Made by a program: the position numbers and the translations under genes. Shown here one piece after another: positions 25,679-34,336 of a stretch of DNA of 48,811 nucleotides. Source of the stretch: Bacteroidota bacterium (lineage in GTDB: Bacteria > Bacteroidota > Bacteroidia > Flavobacteriales > Flavobacteriaceae); the NCBI GenBank assembly GCA_021793375.1, contig JAJYSY010000013.1, positions 1-48,811 of the forward strand. The letters run 5' to 3'. Numbering within the stretch: the first letter of the stretch is position 1; every line of letters begins with the position of its first letter. The notes beneath the pieces were generated by a model. The model had not been told where the DNA came from, did not search any database, and saw only the letters and a program-made list of their open reading frames with translations.

Positions 25679-28600
25679 TTAATTGTTTTTTAAAATAAAA
25701 TACTCTTTTTCTTCCACAGAATCTCTATAATTAAAAGCTTTAAAATCAGCTTGATTTACAACTGAATTGATCACTATTATTTTTTCAAACTCTTGTGTTC
25801 TAAGCAATTTTAAAAGCGTTGTTTTTTCAATTGTAGAAGTGATTAACAATGTTTTTGCTTCGGTTTGGAAAACATCTTTAATATATTGAATTTCAAATAG
25901 TTTTAGTAAATAGTTTTGTTTTGCAACTCGACGATTAAAAGTGTTTTCAAGATAAGAAAATATTTTTCGCTTTGGTTGTTGAAGTGTAAGAATTAAATCC
26001 CAAATTCCTAAATCATTTCCATAACGCAGAATTTTTTCTTTTTCGGTAAAATGAATATTTAATTGATGATAAAGTTTTTTGTTTTTTTCAAATTCATTCT
26101 TTGCTTGTTGAACAATGCTGTTGGTTTTATATAAAAAACTCAGCTTAATTTTTTGAGCAAAATAATTTTCATCTTCTAATTCATCACGAATTTCTTGAAA
26201 TCGTTTTTTAAACTTTTTACTGATAGATTTTGTGATTTCTCTGCTGGTTTTTGCTTTGTCTTTTTCTGTAAAAGAAATTCTTTTTCCAATTTCTAAAGTG
26301 TGAACACCATCATAAATCGTAAAATCTTTTTTGGGTAAAAGATGAACATTTCCGTGAATATAAATTGGAAGGATGTCTATTTTTTGTTGCTGGGCCAATA
26401 AAAAAGCTCCTTTATGAAATCTGGAAATTGCTCCGGTTTCAGAACGTGTTCCTTCAGGAAAAACTACTAAAGAGCTTCCATTATGAATGGTTTTTGCTAA
26501 TTTTTCTTGATTTTCATGAATGCTGTGTTTAGTAGAAAAATAACCGGCAAATTGAATGGCTTTTCCGAAAAAAGGAGAACTATAAACACGATGATTTACC
26601 ATATAAATAATAGGGGTAGGTAAAAAACCCATAGATAAAGTATCTAATTCTGAAGTGTGATTAGCAATAATAATAGCAGGTTTTTCAAATTTTTCTTGAT
26701 GAGGATTTCTAATTTTATTGGAGGTTCCGATATTGGAAAACATTACAGATTTAAAAAATTTTCCAAAGGTTTTTTGCATTTGAATTTGTTTTTTCTTTTT
26801 AGCAGGAAAAGGAAATAAGATATAAATCAAACTAAAAAAAGAAGCTGATAAACAGCCAAGGAAAAAATAACTAAAAGAAATAATTCCGCTTAAAGCCAAA
26901 CGCAGAGAAACCGGAGATTTTCCTTTTTTGGGTCTGTTTTCTATGAAAAATTTAAACAGTAAAGGATAAAAAGAAAAAGTGATGAGCATAGCGCTTAAAA
27001 TTCCGATTAAAGCAATGGCAGAAATGGATTTTAAAGCAGGATGTTTGGCGAAAACTAAAACTCCAACAGAAAGTATGGTGGTTAAAACAGCTAAGATTAT
27101 AGAAACTCTGTAAGTGGAAAGTTCATCTTTTCCGGAGGTATATCTTTTTTGTAAAGCTGAAGTCATAAAAATGCTGAAATCTACGCCTACACCGATAATT
27201 AAAGTGGTGACAATCAAAGAAAAAATATTTAATTCTAAATGGAATAAATAAGCGATTCCCATGGTTACAATTCCGGTGAGAATTATGGGGGTGATGCTTA
27301 AAAGTGCTAATTCAATTCTTCTGAAAAAAAAGAAGAGAATTAAAAAAACCGCCAATAAAGAATAATTCATCAAGCTTTTAAAATCTTCTTTGAGATGTCC
27401 CAAAAACTGTTCGCTTAAATGTTTTCTGTCTATGGCGATAACATTTTCTTTTTCAAGGATTTCAGTTAAGTTTTCTGAAGAATTTTCCCGTGTTTGAACA
27501 AGTGTAGAAATGGTAATAAATCCATCTTTTTCTGTTATAGATTCTTTTAAAAAGGGAAGATTTATTTCTTGGTAGTTTTCTAAAGTTAAAGGCGTGTATT
27601 TTTTGTTTAATTGTTGTGCTAAACTGTGAAAAGATTCTTGTGTAAATCCTAATTCTTGTCCGAATTTTTCAGTATTTATAAGAATGGAATCTTTTTGGTT
27701 TTTCTGCCAGAAATTTTTCCAGTTTTTAATTTTTTCCTGTTGTGATTTTGGAGCTAAAACTATATTTCCGATTGAGGTATAATTTTCAATTTTATCAGCT
27801 TTTTTAAGTTGATGCAGTTGATTTTCTAAAAGTGTATTTTCATATAAAAGTGAATTTAAAGAATCTCCAAAAACAGAAAAATAAATACTTTTTTCGCCTA
27901 AACCACCTAAGTTTTCCAATTGATCTTGTGTTGATTTTAAATCTTCTGAAATATAATTTAAGCTGTTGATGTCTTCATTAAATTTCACTTTATAAAAAGT
28001 AAAAATTCCAAAAATAATCGCGATAGAAATCAGTGGAACTAAGATTTTGTTTTTTTCGAAATTGTGATTTCCTAATTTTTCAATCCAAGAAAATTTTCCT
28101 TTATCAGTAGGCTTGGGTTTATAAATATGAGGAATAATCAACAACGCAAAAACAGCAGAAGAAAGTACGCTGACAGCAGCAAAAAAACCTAAATTTTTTA
28201 AGACTTCAGATTTTACAAAAATCAAACATAGAAATGCAATAGAAGTAGTTAAACTACAACCCAAGAGTGGTTTGGTGATGTTTTTATACAGGTTTTTAAT
28301 ATTTGGATTTTCTCTGAAATGAGTGATAATATGTAAAGAATAATCTAAAGTTACGCCCAATAAAATGGCGCCAACACTGATAGAAATTGCAGAGATGGAA
28401 TCTTTTAAAAAATATAAAATTGTCAGAGAAAAAGCTGCTCCACAAATTGCGGGAATAAATAAAATTATCGGGATATATAATCTTCTGTAAAAGAAAATCA
28501 AGATTAACATTAAAACAATTACAGCGATTAAAACCGTGTTTTTTACATCGGTTTTAATTTGTTTTGCATTGGCCAAAGAAACAAAAGCAGCTCCGAAATA

Positions 28601-29347
28601 AGAGATTTCAGGATCTTGACCAAAGGTTTTTTCGATTTGGGTTTTGTATTGTTTTAAGTCATTTATAAAATCTTCGTTTTTTTCTGTATTCATCCCGGAA
28701 TGAGCAGGAGTGATGAATAAAACAATAGTAGATTGATCAGTGGTGGTTAGAAATCCGTTTTGGATGATAAAATTTTCTGAAACACCGAAATCACGTAGTT
28801 TTTCTAATCCGATGAGAGAAATTCTCAAATGATCTTTTAAGATAAAATCTTTGGTGATTAATCCGGAGGGAGCAACAAGATTTTTATAGTTTTCTTTGAT
28901 TCGCTGTTGAATACTATCTTTTGTTAAGCGTTGTTGGATTTTTTTATAATCTTTTTCAGCTAAAAAAAGCGGTAAATTTTCATGAACAAAAGAGAAGATT
29001 TCTTCCATTTGTTCGTTTTCTACTTTTCCTTGAATATCAGTGTAGTATTGTGGTTTTTTTGCTAAAGAATCCAATAAAATTTGAGCGATTTCAGGGAGTT
29101 TAGTTTTTGCTGAATCATTTTCTGCAGAAATCATCACGCTGATTTTATCAGAAAAATCCATTTGATTAAAAACTTTAATCAGCTGATTGTTTTGTTCTTC
29201 TTTAGGAAGAATTTTAGTGATGTCTTCTTCAAAATTTATTTTGGAAATAAAGAAAAAACAAGTGGAAAGAAAAAGCAATAGCAATCCGAAGAAAAGTAAT
29301 TTTCTTTTTTTTATGTTGAAATAAATAGTCGTAAAATATTTATCCAC
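25679..29347 (-). CDS. Trifunctional MMPL transporter / lysophospholipid acyltransferase / methyltransferase-like protein
   Basis: 1222 residues. Residues 1-820 form an MMPL/RND-type exporter in two halves: a first helix at 13-32, large extracytoplasmic loops (about 33-270 and 450-640) and helix bundles with RND motifs (GVTLDYSLHIITHF, GVGVDFSIFMTSAL). A PlsC-type acyltransferase follows, with ANHTSELD (about 890-897; the HxxxxD motif) and FPEGTRSE (about 960). The last ~170 residues are placed by family naming as a class I methyltransferase, but I see no glycine-rich SAM motif I, so it looks degenerate. The fusion is a known Bacteroidota architecture in flexirubin/APE clusters. It may export the pigment or acylate a lipid partner. 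Confidence 0.82.
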   Translation of the reverse strand: MDKYFTTIYFNIKKRKLLFFGLLLLFLSTCFFFISKINFEEDITKILPKEEQNNQLIKVFNQMDFSDKISVMISAENDSAKTKLPEIAQILLDSLAKKPQYYTDIQGKVENEQMEEIFSFVHENLPLFLAEKDYKKIQQRLTKDSIQQRIKENYKNLVAPSGLITKDFILKDHLRISLIGLEKLRDFGVSENFIIQNGFLTTTDQSTIVLFITPAHSGMNTEKNEDFINDLKQYKTQIEKTFGQDPEISYFGAAFVSLANAKQIKTDVKNTVLIAVIVLMLILIFFYRRLYIPIILFIPAICGAAFSLTILYFLKDSISAISISVGAILLGVTLDYSLHIITHFRENPNIKNLYKNITKPLLGCSLTTSIAFLCLIFVKSEVLKNLGFFAAVSVLSSAVFALLIIPHIYKPKPTDKGKFSWIEKLGNHNFEKNKILVPLISIAIIFGIFTFYKVKFNEDINSLNYISEDLKSTQDQLENLGGLGEKSIYFSVFGDSLNSLLYENTLLENQLHQLKKADKIENYTSIGNIVLAPKSQQEKIKNWKNFWQKNQKDSILINTEKFGQELGFTQESFHSLAQQLNKKYTPLTLENYQEINLPFLKESITEKDGFITISTLVQTRENSSENLTEILEKENVIAIDRKHLSEQFLGHLKEDFKSLMNYSLLAVFLILFFFFRRIELALLSITPIILTGIVTMGIAYLFHLELNIFSLIVTTLIIGVGVDFSIFMTSALQKRYTSGKDELSTYRVSIILAVLTTILSVGVLVFAKHPALKSISAIALIGILSAMLITFSFYPLLFKFFIENRPKKGKSPVSLRLALSGIISFSYFFLGCLSASFFSLIYILFPFPAKKKKQIQMQKTFGKFFKSVMFSNIGTSNKIRNPHQEKFEKPAIIIANHTSELDTLSMGFLPTPIIYMVNHRVYSSPFFGKAIQFAGYFSTKHSIHENQEKLAKTIHNGSSLVVFPEGTRSETGAISRFHKGAFLLAQQQKIDILPIYIHGNVHLLPKKDFTIYDGVHTLEIGKRISFTEKDKAKTSREITKSISKKFKKRFQEIRDELEDENYFAQKIKLSFLYKTNSIVQQAKNEFEKNKKLYHQLNIHFTEKEKILRYGNDLGIWDLILTLQQPKRKIFSYLENTFNRRVAKQNYLLKLFEIQYIKDVFQTEAKTLLITSTIEKTTLLKLLRTQEFEKIIVINSVVNQADFKAFNYRDSVEEKEYFILKNN

Positions 29348-29351
29348 AGAA

Positions 29352-30509
29352 TTATTTTTTTGCTTTTAGTTTTAATATTGAAAAAGTTAGTAAACCAATT
29401 GTAAAACTTACAAAAATAGCAAGAATAAAACTTCCTAGAACATATTCAAAAAGATGATTTTTTGCATTTTCGAGTGAGGAGAAATCTCCGAATTTATGAT
29501 TGGTTTGCAATACAAAACTTCCAATTTTTACTGCGCAGAAAACAATAATAGGAATCATTGGCGGAATACTGATATGAGAGCCGGCAAAGGTTAATATTTT
29601 ATTGAGTCTGAAAGAAACAGCAATAAAAAGTGCGGCAAAAGTTTGAAATCCCCAGATGGGAATAATGCCGATGAAAACTCCAATTGCCAAGGAAATTGCT
29701 TTGATTTCCGGGCTGTCTTCTCCTTCAAGAACATCTTCTTTTATAAAATCTTTAAAGCTTTTTTTTTTGAAATTTCTAATGAAATTTCTGGGGAGAATAT
29801 AAAATAAAGTCATAAAAACTAAAACAGTGTTCAATACACTAATTCGGGCGAAATCTGTAAAAGTTCTGAAATGGCTTACGCGATCTTCAAAATCATATCT
29901 GATATCAATAGGAATATTTTTCACTTCAATATCTTTCCAAGCTGAGCGAACAATAGACTCTATTTCAAATTCAAACTTGGTGGTAAACCATTTTTTGGGC
30001 ATTAAAAAAATAGGGTAAAGTCTAAAACCGGATTGGGTGTCGGTGAGTTTTATTCCTGTTTCAAACCAAAACCAAAAGTTAGAAAACTTATTACCAAAAC
30101 TACTTTTTGCAGGAACGCCTTCAGATTTCATATTTCTGGAGCCTATGAATAAAGTTTCAGGTTTTTCTTGAGAAGCTTTAATGAAATCCAAAATATTATG
30201 CGGTAAATGCTGCGCATCAGAATCAATGGTGATGGCGTGGGTGAAGCCCAAAGCTAAAGCTTGTTTAAAACCTTTTCTTAAGGCTAAACCTTTTCCGCGA
30301 TTTTTAGAAAAATGAAGTTGATGAATTTCAGGAAAATCTTTTAAAATTTTTTCAGTACTATCTGTAGATCCATCATTGACAATAATGATTTGTTTTTTGT
30401 TTTCAACATAGTTGATAACCTCTTCAATAACAGATCTTAAGGTTTTATCATTGTTGTAAGTTGGAATGATAACAGCATATGAATATTTTTTTTCCTTTTC
30501 ATTGTTCAT
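29352..30509 (-). CDS. GT2 glycosyltransferase fused to a DUF2062 membrane domain
   Basis: 385 residues. The N-terminal part is GT-A: VIIPTYNNDKTL (13-24), IVNDGSTDST (43-52) and the DxD-type IDSDAQH (about 94-100). The C-terminal part (about 240-380) is hydrophobic, with SLAIGVFIGIIPIWG, the DUF2062 signature. Architecture resembles dolichyl-phosphate-mannose-synthase-like proteins plus DUF2062. Found in aryl-polyene clusters; it might glycosylate the pigment or a lipid carrier. The gap to the MMPL gene is 4 bases, to the small secreted protein 8. Confidence 0.82.
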   Translation of the reverse strand: MNNEKEKKYSYAVIIPTYNNDKTLRSVIEEVINYVENKKQIIIVNDGSTDSTEKILKDFPEIHQLHFSKNRGKGLALRKGFKQALALGFTHAITIDSDAQHLPHNILDFIKASQEKPETLFIGSRNMKSEGVPAKSSFGNKFSNFWFWFETGIKLTDTQSGFRLYPIFLMPKKWFTTKFEFEIESIVRSAWKDIEVKNIPIDIRYDFEDRVSHFRTFTDFARISVLNTVLVFMTLFYILPRNFIRNFKKKSFKDFIKEDVLEGEDSPEIKAISLAIGVFIGIIPIWGFQTFAALFIAVSFRLNKILTFAGSHISIPPMIPIIVFCAVKIGSFVLQTNHKFGDFSSLENAKNHLFEYVLGSFILAIFVSFTIGLLTFSILKLKAKK

Positions 30510-30517
30510 TATAAAAC

Positions 30518-31021
30518 TTAATCGAGCTGATTAATTTCTTTTTCATTAAAAATTTCTGTTTCTTCAATCACTTTTTTGATATAATGTTGAATGTCTGTTG
30601 AAGTTGATTTAAAGTGTTTGATGATAAATTCTTTATCTTCTTCTATATTTTCTTTATACCCTGCAATTTTTGGTGTATTTTCTTGAATAATTAATCTGAC
30701 TAAACGGATTTCAAGGTTTTCTTTATCAGCTTTTACAGCTTCTTCAATATGTTTTTTTCCAGCTTTTGCACTTTTGATTTTTCCTTCTCCCAAAGCATGA
30801 AATTTTGCTAAAGTAGCTTCTGATGCGCCTAAATAAACTTTGTGAAGATTTTCTTCCAAATCTAAATCTTCAGCTTTCATTAAGTTGTTGAATTTTTCTG
30901 CTTGTTCTTCTGTTTTTGAAGCCAATCGGAAAGCTTCTCTTGTTTTTTCAAGATCATTTTGTGCAAATGAAAAAGTAGAAATAAAAAAAGTTAGAATTAA
31001 AAAAGAAATATATTTTTTCAT
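30518..31021 (-). CDS. Small secreted protein of unknown function
   Basis: 167 residues with a cleavable signal peptide ending FSFAQ at about 17-21. The mature part is almost entirely helical and charged (Lys/Glu rich), with repeated helices such as LMKAEDLDLEENLHKVYLG and IEEAVKADKENLEIRLVRL. No Cys, no lipobox. I recognise no family beyond the general look of small helical periplasmic proteins in these clusters. It sits between the dehydratase and glycosyltransferase genes with gaps of 2 and 8 bases, so it is part of the operon. Confidence 0.75.
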   Translation of the reverse strand: MKKYISFLILTFFISTFSFAQNDLEKTREAFRLASKTEEQAEKFNNLMKAEDLDLEENLHKVYLGASEATLAKFHALGEGKIKSAKAGKKHIEEAVKADKENLEIRLVRLIIQENTPKIAGYKENIEEDKEFIIKHFKSTSTDIQHYIKKVIEETEIFNEKEINQLD

Positions 31022-31023
31022 GA

Positions 31024-31395
31024 TTACAGGATTTTATAATTCACTTGCATTCTTAAAGCGATGGTATCTTGAAAATAACAAGTATTTTTAATGATGATGT
31101 TTTCATTTGTTTTTTCAGTTATTTTCAGATTCAATCTTAAATTTGGATTTTTATTGGGATTGATTAATTCTAAAAACTTTATACTTTTTGAAGTTTTCAA
31201 CTGTAATTCTTTATCGGTTATTTCAGCAGAAATTTCCTTCATGATTTGTACCATGCAAACTCCGGGAAGAACGGGATTTCCGGGGAAATGTCCTTTAAAA
31301 ATAGCATGATTTTTATCTAAAGAGATTTGCACATCAAAAACATCTTCTTGAGATTTTTTAATAGATTTCAGCTGATATAAATTATTTTTTAGCAT
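31024..31395 (-). CDS. ApeI-like hot-dog 3-hydroxyacyl-ACP dehydratase
   Basis: 123 residues. It carries the GHFPGNPVLPGV motif (35-46; H36 is the FabZ catalytic His), followed by CMVQIMKEI with Q50 in place of the FabZ Glu. This is the arrangement of ApeI-type dehydratases, which act with ApeP partners. Two ApeP-like genes at 7025 and 7482 have the Glu but not the His motif, so the three may form complementary heterodimers (inference). It lies 22 bases downstream of the flavoprotein gene. Confidence 0.8.
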   Translation of the reverse strand: MLKNNLYQLKSIKKSQEDVFDVQISLDKNHAIFKGHFPGNPVLPGVCMVQIMKEISAEITDKELQLKTSKSIKFLELINPNKNPNLRLNLKITEKTNENIIIKNTCYFQDTIALRMQVNYKIL

Positions 31396-31417
31396 TTACT
31401 AAGATATAAGTTGGTTT

Positions 31418-32659
31418 TTATATGTTGTAATTCTCAATAGCATAAGCCAAGCTTTCTACTGCTCGGTGGTGTTTAGCCACAAAAGGATTTTTTTCATTCC
31501 AAACATAACCGGCTAAAACAGCGCAAACTTTTTTCTTGACTTCAGGATTTTCCGGTTGATGAAAGAAAATGGTTTGTAAATTTCCGGTGTACCATTCGTT
31601 TACATAAGTAGAAAAAACATCTACTCCTTTTTTAAGATAATCTGCATATTCTTTTTGCCAATTGACTTTTTCTCCTTTCAATTGGCGAGTGATTAATTTT
31701 GCGGCTAAGATTCCGGATTCTGTTGCAAAAGCTACACCTGAAGAAAAAACAGGATCTAAAAATCCGGAGCTGTTTCCGGTTAGAGCAAAACCATCTCCAT
31801 AAAGTTTGCTTACTGAGCAAGAATAATTTTTCTTTATCACCGGAGGAAAAAGAAAATCATTGTTGATAAATCTTTCTGTATAATGATTTGAAGAGCGAAT
31901 GATTTTTCGCAAAGCCTTTGCGGAATCTCCTGACTCTGATAAGTTTTCTATAAATTCTGTTGGTCCGACAACTCCTAAACTGGTGATTCCGTTGGAAAAA
32001 GGAATTACCCAAAACCAAACTTTTGTTTCTAAAACTTCAAAAGTAATCATGGTTTTATCCAAACCTTCTGTAGGTCTGTTGATGTCTTTGGTGTGGGTGA
32101 AAATAGAAGAAGATCCTGTAACTGTTGCCGGTGCATCAAGGTTGAGAAGTTTTGGTAAAACTCTGCCATATCCACTGGAATCAATAATAAATTTTGCTTT
32201 GATTTGTTTTTGATTTCCTGCTTTATCTTGAATGGTGGTTATGGAATCTGAACCATTAAATTTGACATCAACTGCTTCAGCTTCAAATTCGATGTCAACA
32301 CCTTGTCGTTGTACCTCTTTTGCCACAACATGATCAAATTCTGCTCGAGGAACTTGCCACGTCCAATCCCAACCTTTGCCGAATTTTTTAGAAAAATCAA
32401 ACAGACAAGTTTCTTCTTTTCGGATAAATCTTGCGCCCCATTTTTTTTCAAATCCCGCTTTTTTTATCGCAGGTAAAAGATCCACTTCATCGAAATGATC
32501 CATTACACGAGGAATAAAGCTTTCACCGATAACCGGTCGGGGGAATTTTGTTTTTTCAACAACTTTAACGCTAATGTTTTGTTTATTTAAATAGGCAGAA
32601 GAAACACAGCCAGAAGGACCGGCTCCGATAACTAATACATCTACTTCATCTGTTTTCAT
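31418..32659 (-). CDS. FAD-dependent halogenase/hydroxylase-like oxidoreductase
   Basis: 413 residues. N-terminal FAD motif VIGAGPSGCVSSAYL (10-24) and the IGESFIPRV segment (44-52), which resembles the flavin-dependent halogenase region. WFWVIP at 215-220 fits the halogenase W-x-W-x-I-P motif. Halogenases and the related geranylgeranyl reductase/hydroxylase group share this fold. Chlorinated flexirubins are known, so ring halogenation is possible; ring hydroxylation or polyene-end oxidation is an alternative. First gene of the minus operon; a consensus promoter lies upstream. Confidence 0.78.
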   Translation of the reverse strand: MKTDEVDVLVIGAGPSGCVSSAYLNKQNISVKVVEKTKFPRPVIGESFIPRVMDHFDEVDLLPAIKKAGFEKKWGARFIRKEETCLFDFSKKFGKGWDWTWQVPRAEFDHVVAKEVQRQGVDIEFEAEAVDVKFNGSDSITTIQDKAGNQKQIKAKFIIDSSGYGRVLPKLLNLDAPATVTGSSSIFTHTKDINRPTEGLDKTMITFEVLETKVWFWVIPFSNGITSLGVVGPTEFIENLSESGDSAKALRKIIRSSNHYTERFINNDFLFPPVIKKNYSCSVSKLYGDGFALTGNSSGFLDPVFSSGVAFATESGILAAKLITRQLKGEKVNWQKEYADYLKKGVDVFSTYVNEWYTGNLQTIFFHQPENPEVKKKVCAVLAGYVWNEKNPFVAKHHRAVESLAYAIENYNI

Positions 32660-32681
32660 ATATGTTTTTCGAAAAAAAGTT

Positions 32682-32689
32682 TAAATTTG
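32682..32689 (+). promoter_or_regulatory. Candidate promoter -7 box (TAAATTTG) for the ammonia-lyase operon
   Basis: TAAATTTG matches TAnnTTTG and lies 51 bases upstream of the ATG at 32741 within the 81-base divergent gap. A perfect -33 TTTG is not at the usual spacing, so activity may rely on an activator. Confidence 0.4.
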
Positions 32690-32727
32690 CTTTTTACAAA
32701 AAGATTACAAATTTTTAAATGTTGTAA

Positions 32728-32758
32728 CAAAATTACTTAAATGGTTGAATTAAACAAA
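32728..32758 (-). promoter_or_regulatory. Consensus Bacteroidota promoter for the minus-strand pigment operon
   Basis: Read on the minus strand: TTTG (complement of 32755-32758), 19 bases, then TAATTTTG (complement of 32728-32735). This fits TTTG-N19-TAnnTTTG exactly. It would start transcription near 32721, giving a leader of about 60 bases before the flavoprotein ATG at 32659. The -33 element lies inside the first codons of the divergent ammonia-lyase gene, so the two promoters are interlocked. Confidence 0.6.
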
Positions 32759-34261
32759 TATTTAAATCGCAAAGATTTTAATGTAGTAGTAACTGCGGAT
32801 AAAAAAATAAAAATCAACCCTGATTTAGAGAAAAAAATTGAAGAAAACTATCAGTTTTTAAAGGATTTTTCTAAAAATAAAATCATTTACGGTGTAAACA
32901 CCGGATTTGGTCCGATGGCGCAATATCGTGTTTCTGATGAAGATGGAAAACAATTGCAGTATAATTTAATAAGAAGTCATGCTTCCGGATCGGGAAAAGT
33001 GATTCCGGTTAAACATATCAGAGCGGCAATGTTGGCAAGATTAAATTCTATTTGTCAGTTAAAATCGGGTGTTCATCCCAGTGTGCCGGCTGTTTTGACA
33101 ACTTTATTAAACAAGGAAATTTATCCTATTGTTTTTGAACATGGAGGAGTTGGCGCCAGTGGAGATTTAGTGCAGTTGGCGCATATTGCTTTAGGATTGA
33201 TTGGTGAAGGAGAGGTTATTTATAAAGGAAAAAGAAGAAAAACCGCAGAGGTATTTGCCGAAGAAAATATAAAACCTATTGAAGTGAGTATTCGAGAGGG
33301 TTTGGCTTTGATGAATGGAACTTCAAATATGACCGGAATAGGTTTGGTAAATCATCAAAAAGCTCAACAATTGTTGAAATGGTCTTTGGCTTTTTCTGCA
33401 ATGATTAATGAAATTGTTCAAGCTTATGACGATCATTTTTCAACGGTGTTAAATCAAGCTAAAAACCATAAAGGACAGCAGGAAATCGCTCAAAAAATGA
33501 ATGCGCATTTGGCTGATAGCAAGTTGATTAAAAATCGATCTGAACATTTATATTCCGGGAAAAATACAGAAATGTTTTTTAAAGAAAAAGTTCAAGAATA
33601 TTATTCTATCAGATGTATTCCTCAGATTTTAGGACCGATTTTGGACACGATAAATTACACCGGAAAAGTTTTAGAAGATGAATTGAATTCTGCTAATGAT
33701 AATCCGATTGTGGATAGTGAAAAAGAACAAGTTGTGCATGGAGGAAATTTCCACGGAGATTATATTTCTTTAGAAATGGATAAGCTAAAATTAGCAGTAA
33801 CTCGAATTTCTATGCTGGCGGAACGTCAATTGAATTTTTTGGTAAATGATAAACTCAATCAGATTTTACCTCCTTTTGTAAACAGAGGAAAATTAGGATT
33901 GAATTATGGTGTGCAAGGCATGCAGTTTACCGCTACTTCAACTACAGCAGAAAATCAAACTTTATCCAATTCGATGTATGTGCATTCGATTCCCAACAAT
34001 AACGACAATCAAGATATTGTAAGTATGGGAACAAATGCAGCGCAGATTACAGCAAAAGTTATAGAAAATACTTATGAAGTTTTGAGTGTAGAATTGATTA
34101 CAATTTATCAAGCTGTAAAACATTTGAAAATTATGGATGCTTTATCTTCGGAAAGTAGAAAAATTCTTGTTAAATTAGAAGGTGTAATTCCTGATATTGT
34201 AGAAGATCAAGCAGGATATTTAATCATAGAAAAAGCAAAAAACTATTTAAAAAACAATTAG
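32741..34261 (+). CDS. Aromatic amino acid ammonia-lyase (flexirubin-type tyrosine ammonia-lyase)
   Basis: 506 residues of the HAL/PAL/TAL family. The MIO cofactor forms from A139-S140-G141 in GGVGASGDLV; Y50 in IYGVNTGFG is the catalytic Tyr, and later motifs such as SANDNPI and the HSIPNNNDNQDIVSMG stretch are intact. The selectivity pair aligned with His-Leu of bacterial TALs is S79-H80, the pair of histidine lyases. The Flavobacterium johnsoniae TAL, as I recall it, also has this pair and is closely similar, so a TAL giving 4-coumarate is the best call. It supplies the aryl starter for the polyene. Followed by a WG-repeat gene after 75 bases. Confidence 0.85.
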   Translation: MVELNKYLNRKDFNVVVTADKKIKINPDLEKKIEENYQFLKDFSKNKIIYGVNTGFGPMAQYRVSDEDGKQLQYNLIRSHASGSGKVIPVKHIRAAMLARLNSICQLKSGVHPSVPAVLTTLLNKEIYPIVFEHGGVGASGDLVQLAHIALGLIGEGEVIYKGKRRKTAEVFAEENIKPIEVSIREGLALMNGTSNMTGIGLVNHQKAQQLLKWSLAFSAMINEIVQAYDDHFSTVLNQAKNHKGQQEIAQKMNAHLADSKLIKNRSEHLYSGKNTEMFFKEKVQEYYSIRCIPQILGPILDTINYTGKVLEDELNSANDNPIVDSEKEQVVHGGNFHGDYISLEMDKLKLAVTRISMLAERQLNFLVNDKLNQILPPFVNRGKLGLNYGVQGMQFTATSTTAENQTLSNSMYVHSIPNNNDNQDIVSMGTNAAQITAKVIENTYEVLSVELITIYQAVKHLKIMDALSSESRKILVKLEGVIPDIVEDQAGYLIIEKAKNYLKNN

Positions 34262-34336
34262 CTTAAAATCTAATAAAAAAGCAATAAAAAGAAAAGGGGG
34301 TAATCAATTTATTAATTTTTAAGAAAAACATTTATT

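Noticed and set aside
31899..32213. Plus-strand 104-codon open frame
   Set aside because: Opposite the FAD oxidoreductase gene in the minus operon; no family resemblance.
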